Shown: in pieces, positions 7,946 through 17,172 of the stretch
How the letters are laid out: every line of letters begins with the position of its first letter
How positions within the stretch are numbered: position 1 is the first letter of the stretch
Assembly: GCF_016734805.1 (NCBI RefSeq)
Contig: NZ_JAERQG010000003.1
Span: 528,513-592,512, forward strand
Origin: Marivirga atlantica
GTDB taxonomy: Bacteria; Bacteroidota; Bacteroidia; Cytophagales; Cyclobacteriaceae
Direction: 5' to 3'
DNA: 64,000 nucleotides
Made by a program: the position numbers and the translations under genes
The notes under the pieces: generated by a model
What the model was told of the DNA's origin: nothing
What the model saw: only the letters and a program-made list of their open reading frames with translations
Database searches by the model: none

Positions 7946-10894
7946 CTATTTAATGGTAATTAGGATAGTGCTTCCTTCACCTACCTTGCTTGTAATATCT
8001 AATATAAAACCAGAACGAGAAGCTCTTTGGGCCATATTTTTCAAACCATTTTTCTTAAGCACCTCATCCTGATTAAAACCAACTCCATCTTCTTTAATAC
8101 TAAAACAAGCTTTTGCTCCTTTACATTCATTTAATTCTACCGTTATATTTTTAGCTTCAGCGTGCTTATAAATGTTGGTGAAAGCTTCCTTCATAATCAG
8201 GCTTAAATCTCTGCTTGCCTTAGGGTTAAAAGTAAGATGACTAAAGTTTGCATCTTTGTAACATCTTAAGTTAATAGCTGAATGATCAAATAACCGCTCT
8301 GCAAAATCTTTGATATAAAAGAACAACTCTTCAAGGTTATTATTCTCCTTCTTTAATGACCAAATCAGGTCTTTGGTGGATACGAACAATTCATTAGCAG
8401 ATTTCTCAATCTTCTTAACGGCAGCTTCTTGCGTTTCTGATAAGGCCTGCATCTGAGCAACGCCTGAAAAGTTGATGATTTTGGCTAAATGGTTTCCCAG
8501 CTCATCATGGAAATCAATAGCCATGTCCTTTCTCAAAGCATCCTGAGCTTCTTCTTTGATGCGTTGCTCTTCAGCCTGTTTTTTCACCTTGAGTTTACCA
8601 GTGTACCAAATACCAAAGAATATAATGGTTAAGGCAATACCCACAAAAATGGCCTGATACAATTTATTTAGATAAAAGGGAACTGTAATAACAAAGTCAA
8701 TAGTGGCAGCCGAAGCCTCGTCATTCTCATGCCATACTTTGAAGGTATAATTGCCAGATGGTAACTGCTTATAAACAGCATATTTATTTTCATTAGCATC
8801 ATTTGTATGGTTATCATAGCCTATTAACTGATACCTTAAAGCCGCATGCTTATTGTTATATTCAGCTACATTAAAGTTAATTCTTAAACTGTTATGCTGA
8901 TATGGAATTTCAATTGACTCTTTATCTAAATTAATTACGGTTGTATCATTAAAAGTGAGCGGTTCAACGCCTTCTATTTGGATTGGATAATACTTTTGGT
9001 CATGATACTTGTCAACTATATTTCTTGGAACCACCACAGTACCAGCTATTGTGTTAACCCAGACTTCATCATCCAATGCAATCATAGAATTGTAAAATGT
9101 CTCAGCTCCCGCAATTTTATTAAATTTTCTTAACTGACTGATTTCATCTGTTTCATTAAGGTCAATAACATCTATACCTAATGAACTCCCTACCCAAAGC
9201 TGGTCATCAATTAGTTTTAATACATAAGTGTAATTTGATGACAGTCCATTTCTATCATGGTATTCGTGTAAAATTGTATTGGTTAATACATTATATAAAA
9301 TTACTCCTCCGGGCGCATAACCTAAAGCAAGTACTGAGTCATTAACATGCACGATGCTGGTTATAGGCGTACTATTTAGTAACGCTAATGCTTTCGGTTG
9401 GTAAACTGATCCGTTTTCAATTATATTGAAGCCTGCCTCTGTTCCTACAAATAATTTATCGCCAATAGCAACAACACTATAAATTGAATTTGAACTTAGT
9501 TCACCAGTAAAAGGCACCTTTACCATATGGTTAGCGTCCCATTTAAACAAGCCATCTCTTGATGAACCAATGTATATATTACCATCAGAGGTTTGTATGG
9601 ATAGAATTGGCTTTTCATAAAGTTCATAGTAAGTAAAGCCTTTATTTATTTTATGTATCTTCATTAAGCCGCCATTGGAGGCTGCCATAATACTATCATC
9701 ACCTAGCTCTACAAAACTCCGGCAGTTATTGTAGCTTGGGTATTTCGATTTTATCTTTTGCTTTAATTCTCCACCTTCGAAAATATGAATTCCGTCATTT
9801 ACAGAAGCTCCCCAAACCTCCTCACCAACTTGATGAAAATCAAAATAGCCTGAATTATAATTATCGTTATCAGCCTGAAGTAAATGAATGTCTTCTTCCT
9901 GGATTTGAAAAAGGCCTTTCATGGTGCCTAGCCACATAAAATCACCTGAGATATAAAATGACATTATTGGATAACTCAAATGTTTTTTAACCAAATTCAA
10001 TGTATTGCCCTCTGCTTTACATTGAAAAAGTCCTGACTCGCCCATTAACCAATAGTACCCTTTAAAGAAAGCTGCCTGATAGATATTAACTTTTAAATCA
10101 TGAGTGAGGTAGCCCTTTTTGTTTAGTTGTTTGTCATATTTTATGAGCGAATCATATTTCAACACTAAATAACTATTACCTGACTCACTCAATTGATAAG
10201 GTTTAAATTTCTGCTCTGAATTATAAATTGAAATGGTATCTATTGCTGAGTTGACATAATTTAGTTTTAGGGTTTGAGAAGAAGTAAAAAGTGTAACGGT
10301 ATCTCCCTCTACTGAGGCCTTCGGAGAAAATTTTTGATCTGAAGCATATAAACTGCTTGTAATTATTGAGAAATCTGATTTACTAATGATGCTAAACCGT
10401 CCTTTACTAGAAAGCAGTAAAATGGCATCATCTAGCTCATATATTCGCCTAACCATATCATCACTTCCTTCAGTATATTTGTTGTATGGAAGCTCTGTAA
10501 TTTTCCCGTTTTTATAATGGACTAGCCTGTTGTAGCTAAGTAACAAATGCTCTTTCGGACCAAGTGGAATGAGGTCGATAATAAGGTCATATTTTAACTT
10601 ATCAGCTAAAGGGTGGAGCGCTTGTCCATCCCACTTATAGGCACCTCCTCCTTGGGTACCAATCCAGATAAAGCCGGCTTCATCCTGTTTAATTACAGGT
10701 ACCTGACTATTGGACATACCATAAGAATAATCGATATGTTTAAAATCGAATTCCTGTGCTGGCAATTGGTTACATATGGTTAGGCATAGCCCTGTTAAAA
10801 CAAGACTTAAAATCTTTGAATAATTATTTTGCAAAAGTTTTATTCTATTTAAAGCACAATATTCACTATAATTTAGGAATTCTATCTCACGCAA
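7946..10894 (-). CDS. Propeller-sensor histidine kinase (DesK/NarX-type kinase core)
   Basis: The 982-residue sensor has an N-terminal hydrophobic export signal (about residues 24-46), a periplasmic two-component-regulator beta-propeller (repeats such as GFIWIGTQGGGAYKWDG and VGEEVWGASVNDGIHIF), a Y_Y_Y immunoglobulin-like domain before the membrane, one transmembrane helix (LYQAIFVGIALTIIFFGIWY), a dimerisation/phosphotransfer helix with His796 in DFHDELGNHLAKI, and an HATPase domain with N box (EAFTNIYKHA) and G box (EDGVGF). No receiver or AraC domain is fused, unlike hybrid HTCS regulators of Bacteroides. It precedes its response regulator by 7 bases. The start is uncertain: 27 residues precede a TTG at LQNNYSKIL that would give a more ordinary signal peptide. 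Confidence 0.92.
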   Translation of the reverse strand: MREIEFLNYSEYCALNRIKLLQNNYSKILSLVLTGLCLTICNQLPAQEFDFKHIDYSYGMSNSQVPVIKQDEAGFIWIGTQGGGAYKWDGQALHPLADKLKYDLIIDLIPLGPKEHLLLSYNRLVHYKNGKITELPYNKYTEGSDDMVRRIYELDDAILLLSSKGRFSIISKSDFSIITSSLYASDQKFSPKASVEGDTVTLFTSSQTLKLNYVNSAIDTISIYNSEQKFKPYQLSESGNSYLVLKYDSLIKYDKQLNKKGYLTHDLKVNIYQAAFFKGYYWLMGESGLFQCKAEGNTLNLVKKHLSYPIMSFYISGDFMWLGTMKGLFQIQEEDIHLLQADNDNYNSGYFDFHQVGEEVWGASVNDGIHIFEGGELKQKIKSKYPSYNNCRSFVELGDDSIMAASNGGLMKIHKINKGFTYYELYEKPILSIQTSDGNIYIGSSRDGLFKWDANHMVKVPFTGELSSNSIYSVVAIGDKLFVGTEAGFNIIENGSVYQPKALALLNSTPITSIVHVNDSVLALGYAPGGVILYNVLTNTILHEYHDRNGLSSNYTYVLKLIDDQLWVGSSLGIDVIDLNETDEISQLRKFNKIAGAETFYNSMIALDDEVWVNTIAGTVVVPRNIVDKYHDQKYYPIQIEGVEPLTFNDTTVINLDKESIEIPYQHNSLRINFNVAEYNNKHAALRYQLIGYDNHTNDANENKYAVYKQLPSGNYTFKVWHENDEASAATIDFVITVPFYLNKLYQAIFVGIALTIIFFGIWYTGKLKVKKQAEEQRIKEEAQDALRKDMAIDFHDELGNHLAKIINFSGVAQMQALSETQEAAVKKIEKSANELFVSTKDLIWSLKKENNNLEELFFYIKDFAERLFDHSAINLRCYKDANFSHLTFNPKASRDLSLIMKEAFTNIYKHAEAKNITVELNECKGAKACFSIKEDGVGFNQDEVLKKNGLKNMAQRASRSGFILDITSKVGEGSTILITIK

Positions 10895-11055
10895 TATGGG
10901 GGAAAAGATGGAATTATAATAAGTAAAACGAATAGGGCTTGTGCTATTCAGACGGTAAACGCCAATGATTAACGGTAAAAAATTGCAGAAGTCACCAGAA
11001 AAAAGCCTTCAAAAATTCCCCAAAAAGAGGTGATAAAAAGGACTAAATGAACGTC

Positions 11056-11136
11056 TACCTTTGAAATAGGTTAAAAATTAAGCGCCCCGCATAAAGTAGA
11101 ATCTTCTTCAAAATCTTCTTCCTTCGGGGCCTTTTT
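11056..11136 (+). ncRNA. Candidate small RNA with own -7 box and terminator
   Basis: The 311 bases between the genes at 10894 and 11206 contain one compact transcription unit. TACCTTTG (11056-11063) is a perfect TAnnTTTG -7 box, placing a start near 11068. About 15 bases on, GCCCCG (11084-11089) can pair with CGGGGC (11125-11130), directly followed by a T-run (11132-11137), so the transcript would be about 70 nt. The 35-base loop holds two copies of TCTTCTTC (11102-11109 and 11114-11121), single-stranded and complementary to GA-rich ribosome-binding-like sequences. No open reading frame fits. A leader/attenuator of the downstream gene is the alternative. No clear -33 element was found. The rest of this gap shows nothing else. 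Confidence 0.55.
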
Positions 11137-11205
11137 TATTTTAGTTACCATAGTTATAAAGTTTACACTATTATTGTAGCGAAGAAAAACTTAGATTCGC
11201 CAGCT

Positions 11206-11802
11206 ATGGAGCAAATTCAATTCCCTCTCAATTTCGAATTCAAAATAACCACGTTTTCCAATGACTTTACTGTAGCCGATGCCAAAGGACAAACTTTTGC
11301 TTATGTAAAGCAAAAGATGTTTAAATTCATTGAGGATGTGCAGGTTTATTCATCAGAATCGAAACAACAACTGATTTATAATATAAATGCCGATAGGTGG
11401 CTAGACTTCAACGCTGCCTACAGTTTTACCAATACAGCAGGCCATGAATTAGGTAAGTTGGTTCGTAAAGGCTGGCGTTCTATGTGGAAGGCGCGTTATC
11501 ATATCATCGATGAAAATCAGCAAAACCTGTATGACATCAACGAAGAGAGTGTTTGGGTAAGGGTAATGGATAATTTTCTGGGTGAAATTCCAATCTTAAA
11601 TTTCTTCACAGGTTATCTTTTCAATCCTACATATCTGGTAACTGATAATCAGGGAAATTTGGTACTCAAGCTCATCAAAAAACCTTCCTTTTTTGGCCGT
11701 AAATTCGAGTTGGTGAAAACAGCTGAATTTGATAAAGAAAATACCGATAAGGTAATACTTGGGTTGATGATGATGATACTACTTGAAAGAAGAAGAGGTT
11801 GA
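11206..11802 (+). CDS. LURP-one/phospholipid-scramblase-like protein
   Basis: The 198-residue cytosolic protein resembles the LURP-one-related / scramblase tubby-like beta-barrel fold: an N-terminal strand set (FPLNFEFKITTFSNDFTVADAKGQTFAYVKQKMFKFIEDVQVYS), then D-x-G-N/E-n-q hairpins (HIIDENQQNLYDI, LVTDNQGNLVLKL) and a hydrophobic terminal helix (DKVILGLMMMILLERRR), which fits the buried central helix of the fold. It has no signal peptide. Bacterial members have no proven biochemical role. It converges on the next gene with a 2-base gap. Family assignment rests on strand pattern and repeated hairpins, so moderate confidence. Confidence 0.6.
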   Translation: MEQIQFPLNFEFKITTFSNDFTVADAKGQTFAYVKQKMFKFIEDVQVYSSESKQQLIYNINADRWLDFNAAYSFTNTAGHELGKLVRKGWRSMWKARYHIIDENQQNLYDINEESVWVRVMDNFLGEIPILNFFTGYLFNPTYLVTDNQGNLVLKLIKKPSFFGRKFELVKTAEFDKENTDKVILGLMMMILLERRRG

Positions 11803-11804
11803 TT

Positions 11805-12377
11805 TCAGGAAGCCTGAAATTCTTTTAAAATTTCCTGCATTTGTTTATAGTCTTCTAGCAATTCACTGTTCAGCATTTTAGGATTGATCTCACTTAATAA
11901 TTGTTGTAGCTTTTCAATGCCTGCCTCTTTATGTGGTAACTGATTGTCGTCTATGCAATTAATTAGATCAATGCAGCAATCATACTTTAGTGTATTGCTT
12001 GTTGGAACAAGCTCTACCCCTGTGCTTAAAGATTGCATACTGGTGAGCTGACCAAAAGTATCTCTTAAGTAAGTAGATAAATCAAGGATTAAACTCTCTA
12101 ATGAAGCTGCGCCAAAATTTGGTAACTGCTCCATAATTATTTCTGTGGCTTTACTTTGAGCAAAACTGGTATCTACTTTAGGTGGTTTATCGAAATAGCC
12201 AACAAGTAAGCCTCTCACTAAGTGAATATGGTTTAAGCTAACAGCTTCTTGCTTCTCAAATTTCTCCATTTCCTCACCATCAATAAAATATGGCAAACTG
12301 AAATCGCTCTTTGCATCCAGATGCTTTCCAATTTCTGATGATTTCTCAAAATGCTTCCAAATGATTTTATACTCCAT
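11805..12377 (-). CDS. Hypothetical cytosolic protein
   Basis: The 190-residue acidic protein has no signal peptide, membrane helix or recognised domain. Secondary structure looks mostly helical, with leucine-rich C-terminal helices (GIEKLQQLLSEINPKMLNSELLEDYKQMQEILKEF). Two adjacent cysteines (KYDCCIDLINCID) are notable but fit no known metal motif. It is a single-gene unit, convergent with the LURP-one-like gene and divergent from the next operon. Codon use resembles its surroundings, so it is probably a real gene; function unknown. Confidence 0.65.
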   Translation of the reverse strand: MEYKIIWKHFEKSSEIGKHLDAKSDFSLPYFIDGEEMEKFEKQEAVSLNHIHLVRGLLVGYFDKPPKVDTSFAQSKATEIIMEQLPNFGAASLESLILDLSTYLRDTFGQLTSMQSLSTGVELVPTSNTLKYDCCIDLINCIDDNQLPHKEAGIEKLQQLLSEINPKMLNSELLEDYKQMQEILKEFQAS

Positions 12378-12512
12378 TCATCATATTTTAGGTCAACTAA
12401 ATATAATAAAGCTAGGCTTAACTATCAGATTTTGTTTATTTATGAATTATTATTGTATCCATTTCGGATTTCGTCATTACATCATATAGCTTACACTTAT
12501 TATTTTAACCTA

Positions 12513-13232
12513 ATGAATAAAATTATTCTTGTATTTTCAATTTTGCTAATCTCAAATTTTGGAAAAGCCCAATATTCAATAGATAGTTTTAGTCTTAAAG
12601 ATACTTCTTCCGCTTGGTTAGATCGGAGGATTGACTTGTCAAATACCGAAATCTATACTGCGTCTGAACCAAAGGTTGAAAATTATTCATGGAATTCCAC
12701 TCCCTTCTTAAAGATTGAAGACGGACGTGAAGGCACTTTGATGTATAGAGGAGAGAAATTTAAAGGTGTTAGAATGCTATATGATCTATACGGACAACAA
12801 TTATTAGCTGAATTATTAATTAATAATGAATATTATAAAATAGTACTTTTAAATCAAAAGCAAATCGAATGGTTCAAAGTAGGTTCGTATCATTTTAAAA
12901 GATATAGTGAAGATACAGAAAATCGACCTCCAGGTTTTTATGCTGTTGTTTTTGAGGGTCTTCATATCGATATCATTATAAAAAAAGAAAAACGCAAAAG
13001 AATCGAAAGAGGAGATTTTGTTTTTATTGAGGACGATAAAGTCCTTATAAAATTAGGTGATCAATATAACCAAATAAATAATCGAAGATCATTATACAAC
13101 CTAATGAAACCCTACAAGGATAAAATTAGAACCTATTTAAAAAACAGAAACATTAAGAGATTTGATAAAGCAAGTTTAGAAGAGCTTTATAATTTAGGTT
13201 CTTTTTGTGATCAACTTATTATAAACAAATGA
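12513..13232 (+). CDS. Secreted protein of unknown function, first gene of TonB/DUF4249 operon
   Basis: The start is placed at ATG 12513 because a clean signal peptide follows (MNKIILVFSILLISNFGKAQ). The frame is open further upstream to 12351, but that part overlaps the divergent neighbour and encodes no export signal. The mature protein (239 residues in all) is basic and strand-rich with motifs such as LMYRGEKFKGVRMLYDLYGQQLLAELLINNEYYKIVLL, suggesting a beta-sheet protein. No family is recognised. Its stop overlaps the start of the receptor gene (ATGA at 13229-13232), so it is translationally coupled to it and probably works with it at the cell envelope. Confidence 0.72.
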   Translation: MNKIILVFSILLISNFGKAQYSIDSFSLKDTSSAWLDRRIDLSNTEIYTASEPKVENYSWNSTPFLKIEDGREGTLMYRGEKFKGVRMLYDLYGQQLLAELLINNEYYKIVLLNQKQIEWFKVGSYHFKRYSEDTENRPPGFYAVVFEGLHIDIIIKKEKRKRIERGDFVFIEDDKVLIKLGDQYNQINNRRSLYNLMKPYKDKIRTYLKNRNIKRFDKASLEELYNLGSFCDQLIINK

Positions 13233-15994
13233 AGAAAGCCTTACTTCTTATAGCAACATATTTAATCCTTACCAACGCGTTCTGCCAGCAAAAGAAATAT
13301 GTCAGTTTTAAAGAATCTAGTTTAACACTTACTGAGTTCTTGGAAAAAGTTACAAGTGAATATGATGTAAGGATTTACTATAAGAATAGTTGGACCGATA
13401 CGGTTAAAACAAAAGTTGATTTTACTAACCTTTCAATCGAAGAAGCTCTCGATTCTGTTCTAAATAAATATAACATCTACAAATTTCGATATAATGATGA
13501 TTTTATTTTAACCAAGGATGTAATAATCATAGAACAACCGAAAATTCTACAGAGCATTTATGAACCTCAATCTAATGTAAATGGTGCCAAAGGAATGGTT
13601 TTTCAGAAAGATTTGGAAAAGATTCAATCTGAAAATAGAGACCTTAACTTAATAGAAGTAGGAAATAGAGCAAAATATAAAGAAGGTGGAAAATCCACTC
13701 TTGTTGGTTACATTAAGGAAAGAGTATCTAAAAATCCTATACCAGAAGTATTAATTTATACTGAAGACAAGAAGACTTTCTCAAAGACGGATGAAAATGG
13801 TTTTTATGCATTAAATATTTCAAACGGCAAGAACCTTTTGACCTATCAATATTTGGGAAAGCTAACAAAGCAAAAATTTATACTTATGCTTTCTGACGGG
13901 CAACTAGATGTAGAGTTAGATGATGATATTATTACATTAAAAGAAGTAACCGTAAAGGCAGATCAAAGAGATAATATTGAAAACACAATAATGGGTATCG
14001 AGAAAATTGATGTTCAGGACACTAAAAATATGCCGGTTGTATTAGGTGAAAAAGATATCATTAAAGTAGCAACAAGCACAGCTGGTATTCAAACTGTTGG
14101 TGAAGGAGCAGCAGGTATTCACGTAAGAGGAGGGAAATCTGATCAGAATTTAATGCTTCTAGATGGTGCTACAATTTACAATAGCAACCACTTTTTTGGC
14201 TTTTTCTCGGCTTTCAATTCAGATGCGTTAGATGGTATGAAAGTTTATAAGAGTAGTATGCCAGCACAATACGGAGGCAGATTATCTTCCGTCTTCGATA
14301 TTGAAACCAAGAAAGCGAGTAAGGAGAAAGCTAGCTTTATAGCAGCCTTTTCTCCTATCACAGCTAAAGCAACTGCAGAAATACCTATTATTAAAGAAAA
14401 AGCAGGTATTATGTTAGGAGGTCGAATCACTTACTCAAACTGGATACTCCAGAGAATCAACAATGCATCTTTTAAAGAAAATGAAGCTTCTTTCTCAGAT
14501 CTAACAGGACGATTTGATTATGACCTAAATGAAAAAAATTCCATTAAACTTTCAGCATATATTAGTAATGATAAATTTAGACTTAATTCAGACACAATCT
14601 TTTCTTTTTCTGATTTCAGTTATTCGAATATGCTCAGTTCATTAGAATGGAGGCATATACACAATAAGAATTTCGAATCAAAGATTAGTTTCTCATCGTC
14701 TAATTATGGATATAAACTTTTGAGTAATTCGGTGCCGGAGAATTCATTCAAGCAAGATTTTGATATTTCGGAACTTACAGGAAAATACCTTTTAGATTTT
14801 TTCATTAATGAAAAGCATACTCTTAAGGCAGGTATTGAATCAAAGTTCTATAAAGTAAACCCAGGAAGTTTACAACCAACTAATTCAGTTTCTGAAATAA
14901 CAACAAAAAATATTCAACGAGAAAAAGGAATTGAAACAGGTATATTTTTATCAGATAAATACGATTTAAATAAAAAGATTAATTTAGATATAGGACTAAG
15001 GTTCAATAATTTTGTGAGTCTCGGAGCTAAGGATGTATTTGTCTATGAAGAAAATGCTCCAAGAGTAAGGGCTTCAGTTATTGATACGCTTGACTTTTCA
15101 GAAAATGAAATTATTAAAAATTTTAATGGCTTGGATTATCGTTTTGCAGCACGATATAGCCTCAATAAGAAATCATCCATCAAGGCATCATATAATAAAG
15201 TTAGACAATATCTTCATAGCCTTTCAAACGCTGCATCCGTTTCACCTACGGACATCTGGGTTATTTCAAATTATCATATTGATCCGCAAACTTCTGATCA
15301 GTTATCATTAGGATACTTTCAGAATTTTCTAGATAATAGTCTCGAAACAAGCGTAGAATTCTACTACAAACAATTAAATAATTTAGTTGATTTTAAGGTT
15401 GGCGCTGATTTTCTTTTAAACAATCAGATAGAAGCAGATGTCTTACAAGGAGAAGGCCGGTCATATGGAATGGAACTCTCACTCAAGAAAAAAGGTAAAT
15501 TAAATGGGTGGATCAATTACACTTTTGCGCGCTCCTTGTTACGGTTAAATGGCGATTTTCCTGATGAAATCATAAACCAGGGAGATTATTTCCCAACTAA
15601 TTATGATAAGCCACATACTCTTAATGTTGTAGCTAATTACAAATTAACAAAAAGAGTAAGCTTTTCTTTAAATAGTAATTTCACCTCTGGAAGACCAGTC
15701 ACCTACCCCGTAGGAACATATAATTTTAAAGGATCAGAGGTAGTACATTATAGTGACAGAAACTCCTTTAGAATACCTGATTACTTTAGAGTTGATATTG
15801 GTATTAATTTAGAGGAAGGACATAGAGTTAATAAATCTTATCATTCCTATTGGTCCTTTTCAGTATATAATCTATTAGGTAGAGATAATCCTTTTTCAGT
15901 ATTTTTTGATGTGAGAGATGGTGAGGTTTACGGCTATCAGTTAATAGTGTTTGGCAACCCTATTCCTATTGTTACATTTAATTTAAGATTCTAA
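13229..15994 (+). CDS. TonB-dependent receptor with STN and carboxypeptidase-like domains
   Basis: The 921-residue outer-membrane receptor has a signal peptide (to about 19), an STN (secretin/TonB short N-terminal) domain at about 24-80 (SLTLTEFLEKVTSEYDVRIYYKNS...LSIEEALDSVLNKYNI), a carboxypeptidase-regulatory-like domain at about 155-240, a plug at about 265-355 (HVRGGKSDQNLMLLDGATIYN) and a beta-barrel ending in VTFNLRF. STN domains in this setting often contact an anti-sigma factor, but no sigma/anti-sigma pair is present here. It is coupled upstream (ATGA) and lies 2 bases before the DUF4249 gene. DUF4249 partners are common for this receptor class; the ligand is unknown. Confidence 0.9.
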   Translation: MKKALLLIATYLILTNAFCQQKKYVSFKESSLTLTEFLEKVTSEYDVRIYYKNSWTDTVKTKVDFTNLSIEEALDSVLNKYNIYKFRYNDDFILTKDVIIIEQPKILQSIYEPQSNVNGAKGMVFQKDLEKIQSENRDLNLIEVGNRAKYKEGGKSTLVGYIKERVSKNPIPEVLIYTEDKKTFSKTDENGFYALNISNGKNLLTYQYLGKLTKQKFILMLSDGQLDVELDDDIITLKEVTVKADQRDNIENTIMGIEKIDVQDTKNMPVVLGEKDIIKVATSTAGIQTVGEGAAGIHVRGGKSDQNLMLLDGATIYNSNHFFGFFSAFNSDALDGMKVYKSSMPAQYGGRLSSVFDIETKKASKEKASFIAAFSPITAKATAEIPIIKEKAGIMLGGRITYSNWILQRINNASFKENEASFSDLTGRFDYDLNEKNSIKLSAYISNDKFRLNSDTIFSFSDFSYSNMLSSLEWRHIHNKNFESKISFSSSNYGYKLLSNSVPENSFKQDFDISELTGKYLLDFFINEKHTLKAGIESKFYKVNPGSLQPTNSVSEITTKNIQREKGIETGIFLSDKYDLNKKINLDIGLRFNNFVSLGAKDVFVYEENAPRVRASVIDTLDFSENEIIKNFNGLDYRFAARYSLNKKSSIKASYNKVRQYLHSLSNAASVSPTDIWVISNYHIDPQTSDQLSLGYFQNFLDNSLETSVEFYYKQLNNLVDFKVGADFLLNNQIEADVLQGEGRSYGMELSLKKKGKLNGWINYTFARSLLRLNGDFPDEIINQGDYFPTNYDKPHTLNVVANYKLTKRVSFSLNSNFTSGRPVTYPVGTYNFKGSEVVHYSDRNSFRIPDYFRVDIGINLEEGHRVNKSYHSYWSFSVYNLLGRDNPFSVFFDVRDGEVYGYQLIVFGNPIPIVTFNLRF

Positions 15995-15996
15995 GG

Positions 15997-17172
15997 ATGA
16001 GAAAGATTATAATAATATACCTGTTTGTCTGTTCAATTTCTTGTATTGAACCTTTTGACTATAAAGTAAATGACTATGACCAGAACTTAGTTGTTGAAGC
16101 GATATTAACGAATGAAGACAAACATCATCAAGTTAAACTTACATACACTTCCCCTATCAATGATCAGGAAGAAATTTTTGCTACTGGGGCTAAAGTTAAC
16201 ATAACTTCAAGTAACAATGAGACTATTTCTTTTGAAGAAATTGAACCAGGTATTTACCAAACTATCAATAAAGTGAGAGGGCAGATCGGTATTGAATATA
16301 AATTAAATATTAATACAAAAGAAGATCGTGTTTATGAATCGTCTCTTGAAAAATTACCAGAAAGCGCTCCTATTACAAGTTTATATGCTAGGTTTGAGAA
16401 TGTGCCTTCAGCCGAATTAAACAGAAATGAAGGAGGAATACAGTTTTTTATTGATACAGAATTGAATAATGGCCCTGGTTACTTTAGATATGAATGGGAG
16501 GAAACTTACCTTATTGTTGTACCCTATCCTTCTGAGCTATCTTTTAACTTAGCAGATTGTACATTCGTTGAAAGAGAAGAAATAATTAGTCGCTGTTACC
16601 AAAATAGATATTCAGAAGGTTTATTAATTGCAAATTCAAATTCAAATGAATTAAATAACATAAGAGCTTTCCCTTTACATTTTATTGGAAACGAATCTGA
16701 ATCTGATGCTCCTTATAGACTAAGACATAGATATTCCTTGCTAGCCAAACAATACAACATTAACAGTAGCACCTATGAATATTATAGAAAATTAAAAGCA
16801 GCAAATGAATCAGGAGGCTCTCTTTTTGATGAGCAACAAGGAGCAATTACTGGAAACATAAATTCAGTTACTGATGACGGAGAAGCTGTTTTAGGAAATT
16901 TCGAAGTTTCAAGTGTTACATCAAAAAGAAACTTCTTTAATCCAGAAGATTTTAATGCACCTTTTGAAAGACCAGACAACCTCTTCGACTGTCCCTTTGG
17001 GCAAGAAATATTTCCTCCAGGAGATAGTTTGCTTTATTATATAACAACTGGTTTCTATGATGTTTATAAAAGGACTGAAGGCTTTGGAGCAACACTTTAT
17101 ATAGGCACTAAAAACTGCGTAAGATGTGATCACTTCGCAAACCCTGACAAACCTGATTATTGGATAGATTAA
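15997..17172 (+). CDS. DUF4249 domain-containing lipoprotein
   Basis: The 391-residue product begins with a lipoprotein-like signal (lipidation at Cys16, CSISC) and continues into the DUF4249 pattern: IEPFDYKVNDYDQNLVVEAILTNEDKHHQVKLTYTSPINDQEEIFATGAKV, then a strand-rich domain and a C-terminal cysteine-containing segment (CVRCDHFANPDKPDYW). DUF4249 proteins are nearly always encoded next to TonB receptors in Bacteroidota and presumably act as surface partners of them, as SusD does for SusC; the biochemical role is undescribed. It starts 2 bases after the receptor stop, and its own stop overlaps the next start by one base (TAATG at 17170-17174). Confidence 0.85.
   Translation: MRKIIIIYLFVCSISCIEPFDYKVNDYDQNLVVEAILTNEDKHHQVKLTYTSPINDQEEIFATGAKVNITSSNNETISFEEIEPGIYQTINKVRGQIGIEYKLNINTKEDRVYESSLEKLPESAPITSLYARFENVPSAELNRNEGGIQFFIDTELNNGPGYFRYEWEETYLIVVPYPSELSFNLADCTFVEREEIISRCYQNRYSEGLLIANSNSNELNNIRAFPLHFIGNESESDAPYRLRHRYSLLAKQYNINSSTYEYYRKLKAANESGGSLFDEQQGAITGNINSVTDDGEAVLGNFEVSSVTSKRNFFNPEDFNAPFERPDNLFDCPFGQEIFPPGDSLLYYITTGFYDVYKRTEGFGATLYIGTKNCVRCDHFANPDKPDYWID

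Noticed and set aside
12351..12512. 54-codon upstream extension of the secreted-protein gene
   Set aside because: It overlaps the divergent neighbour and would bury the signal peptide; the start at 12513 is better.
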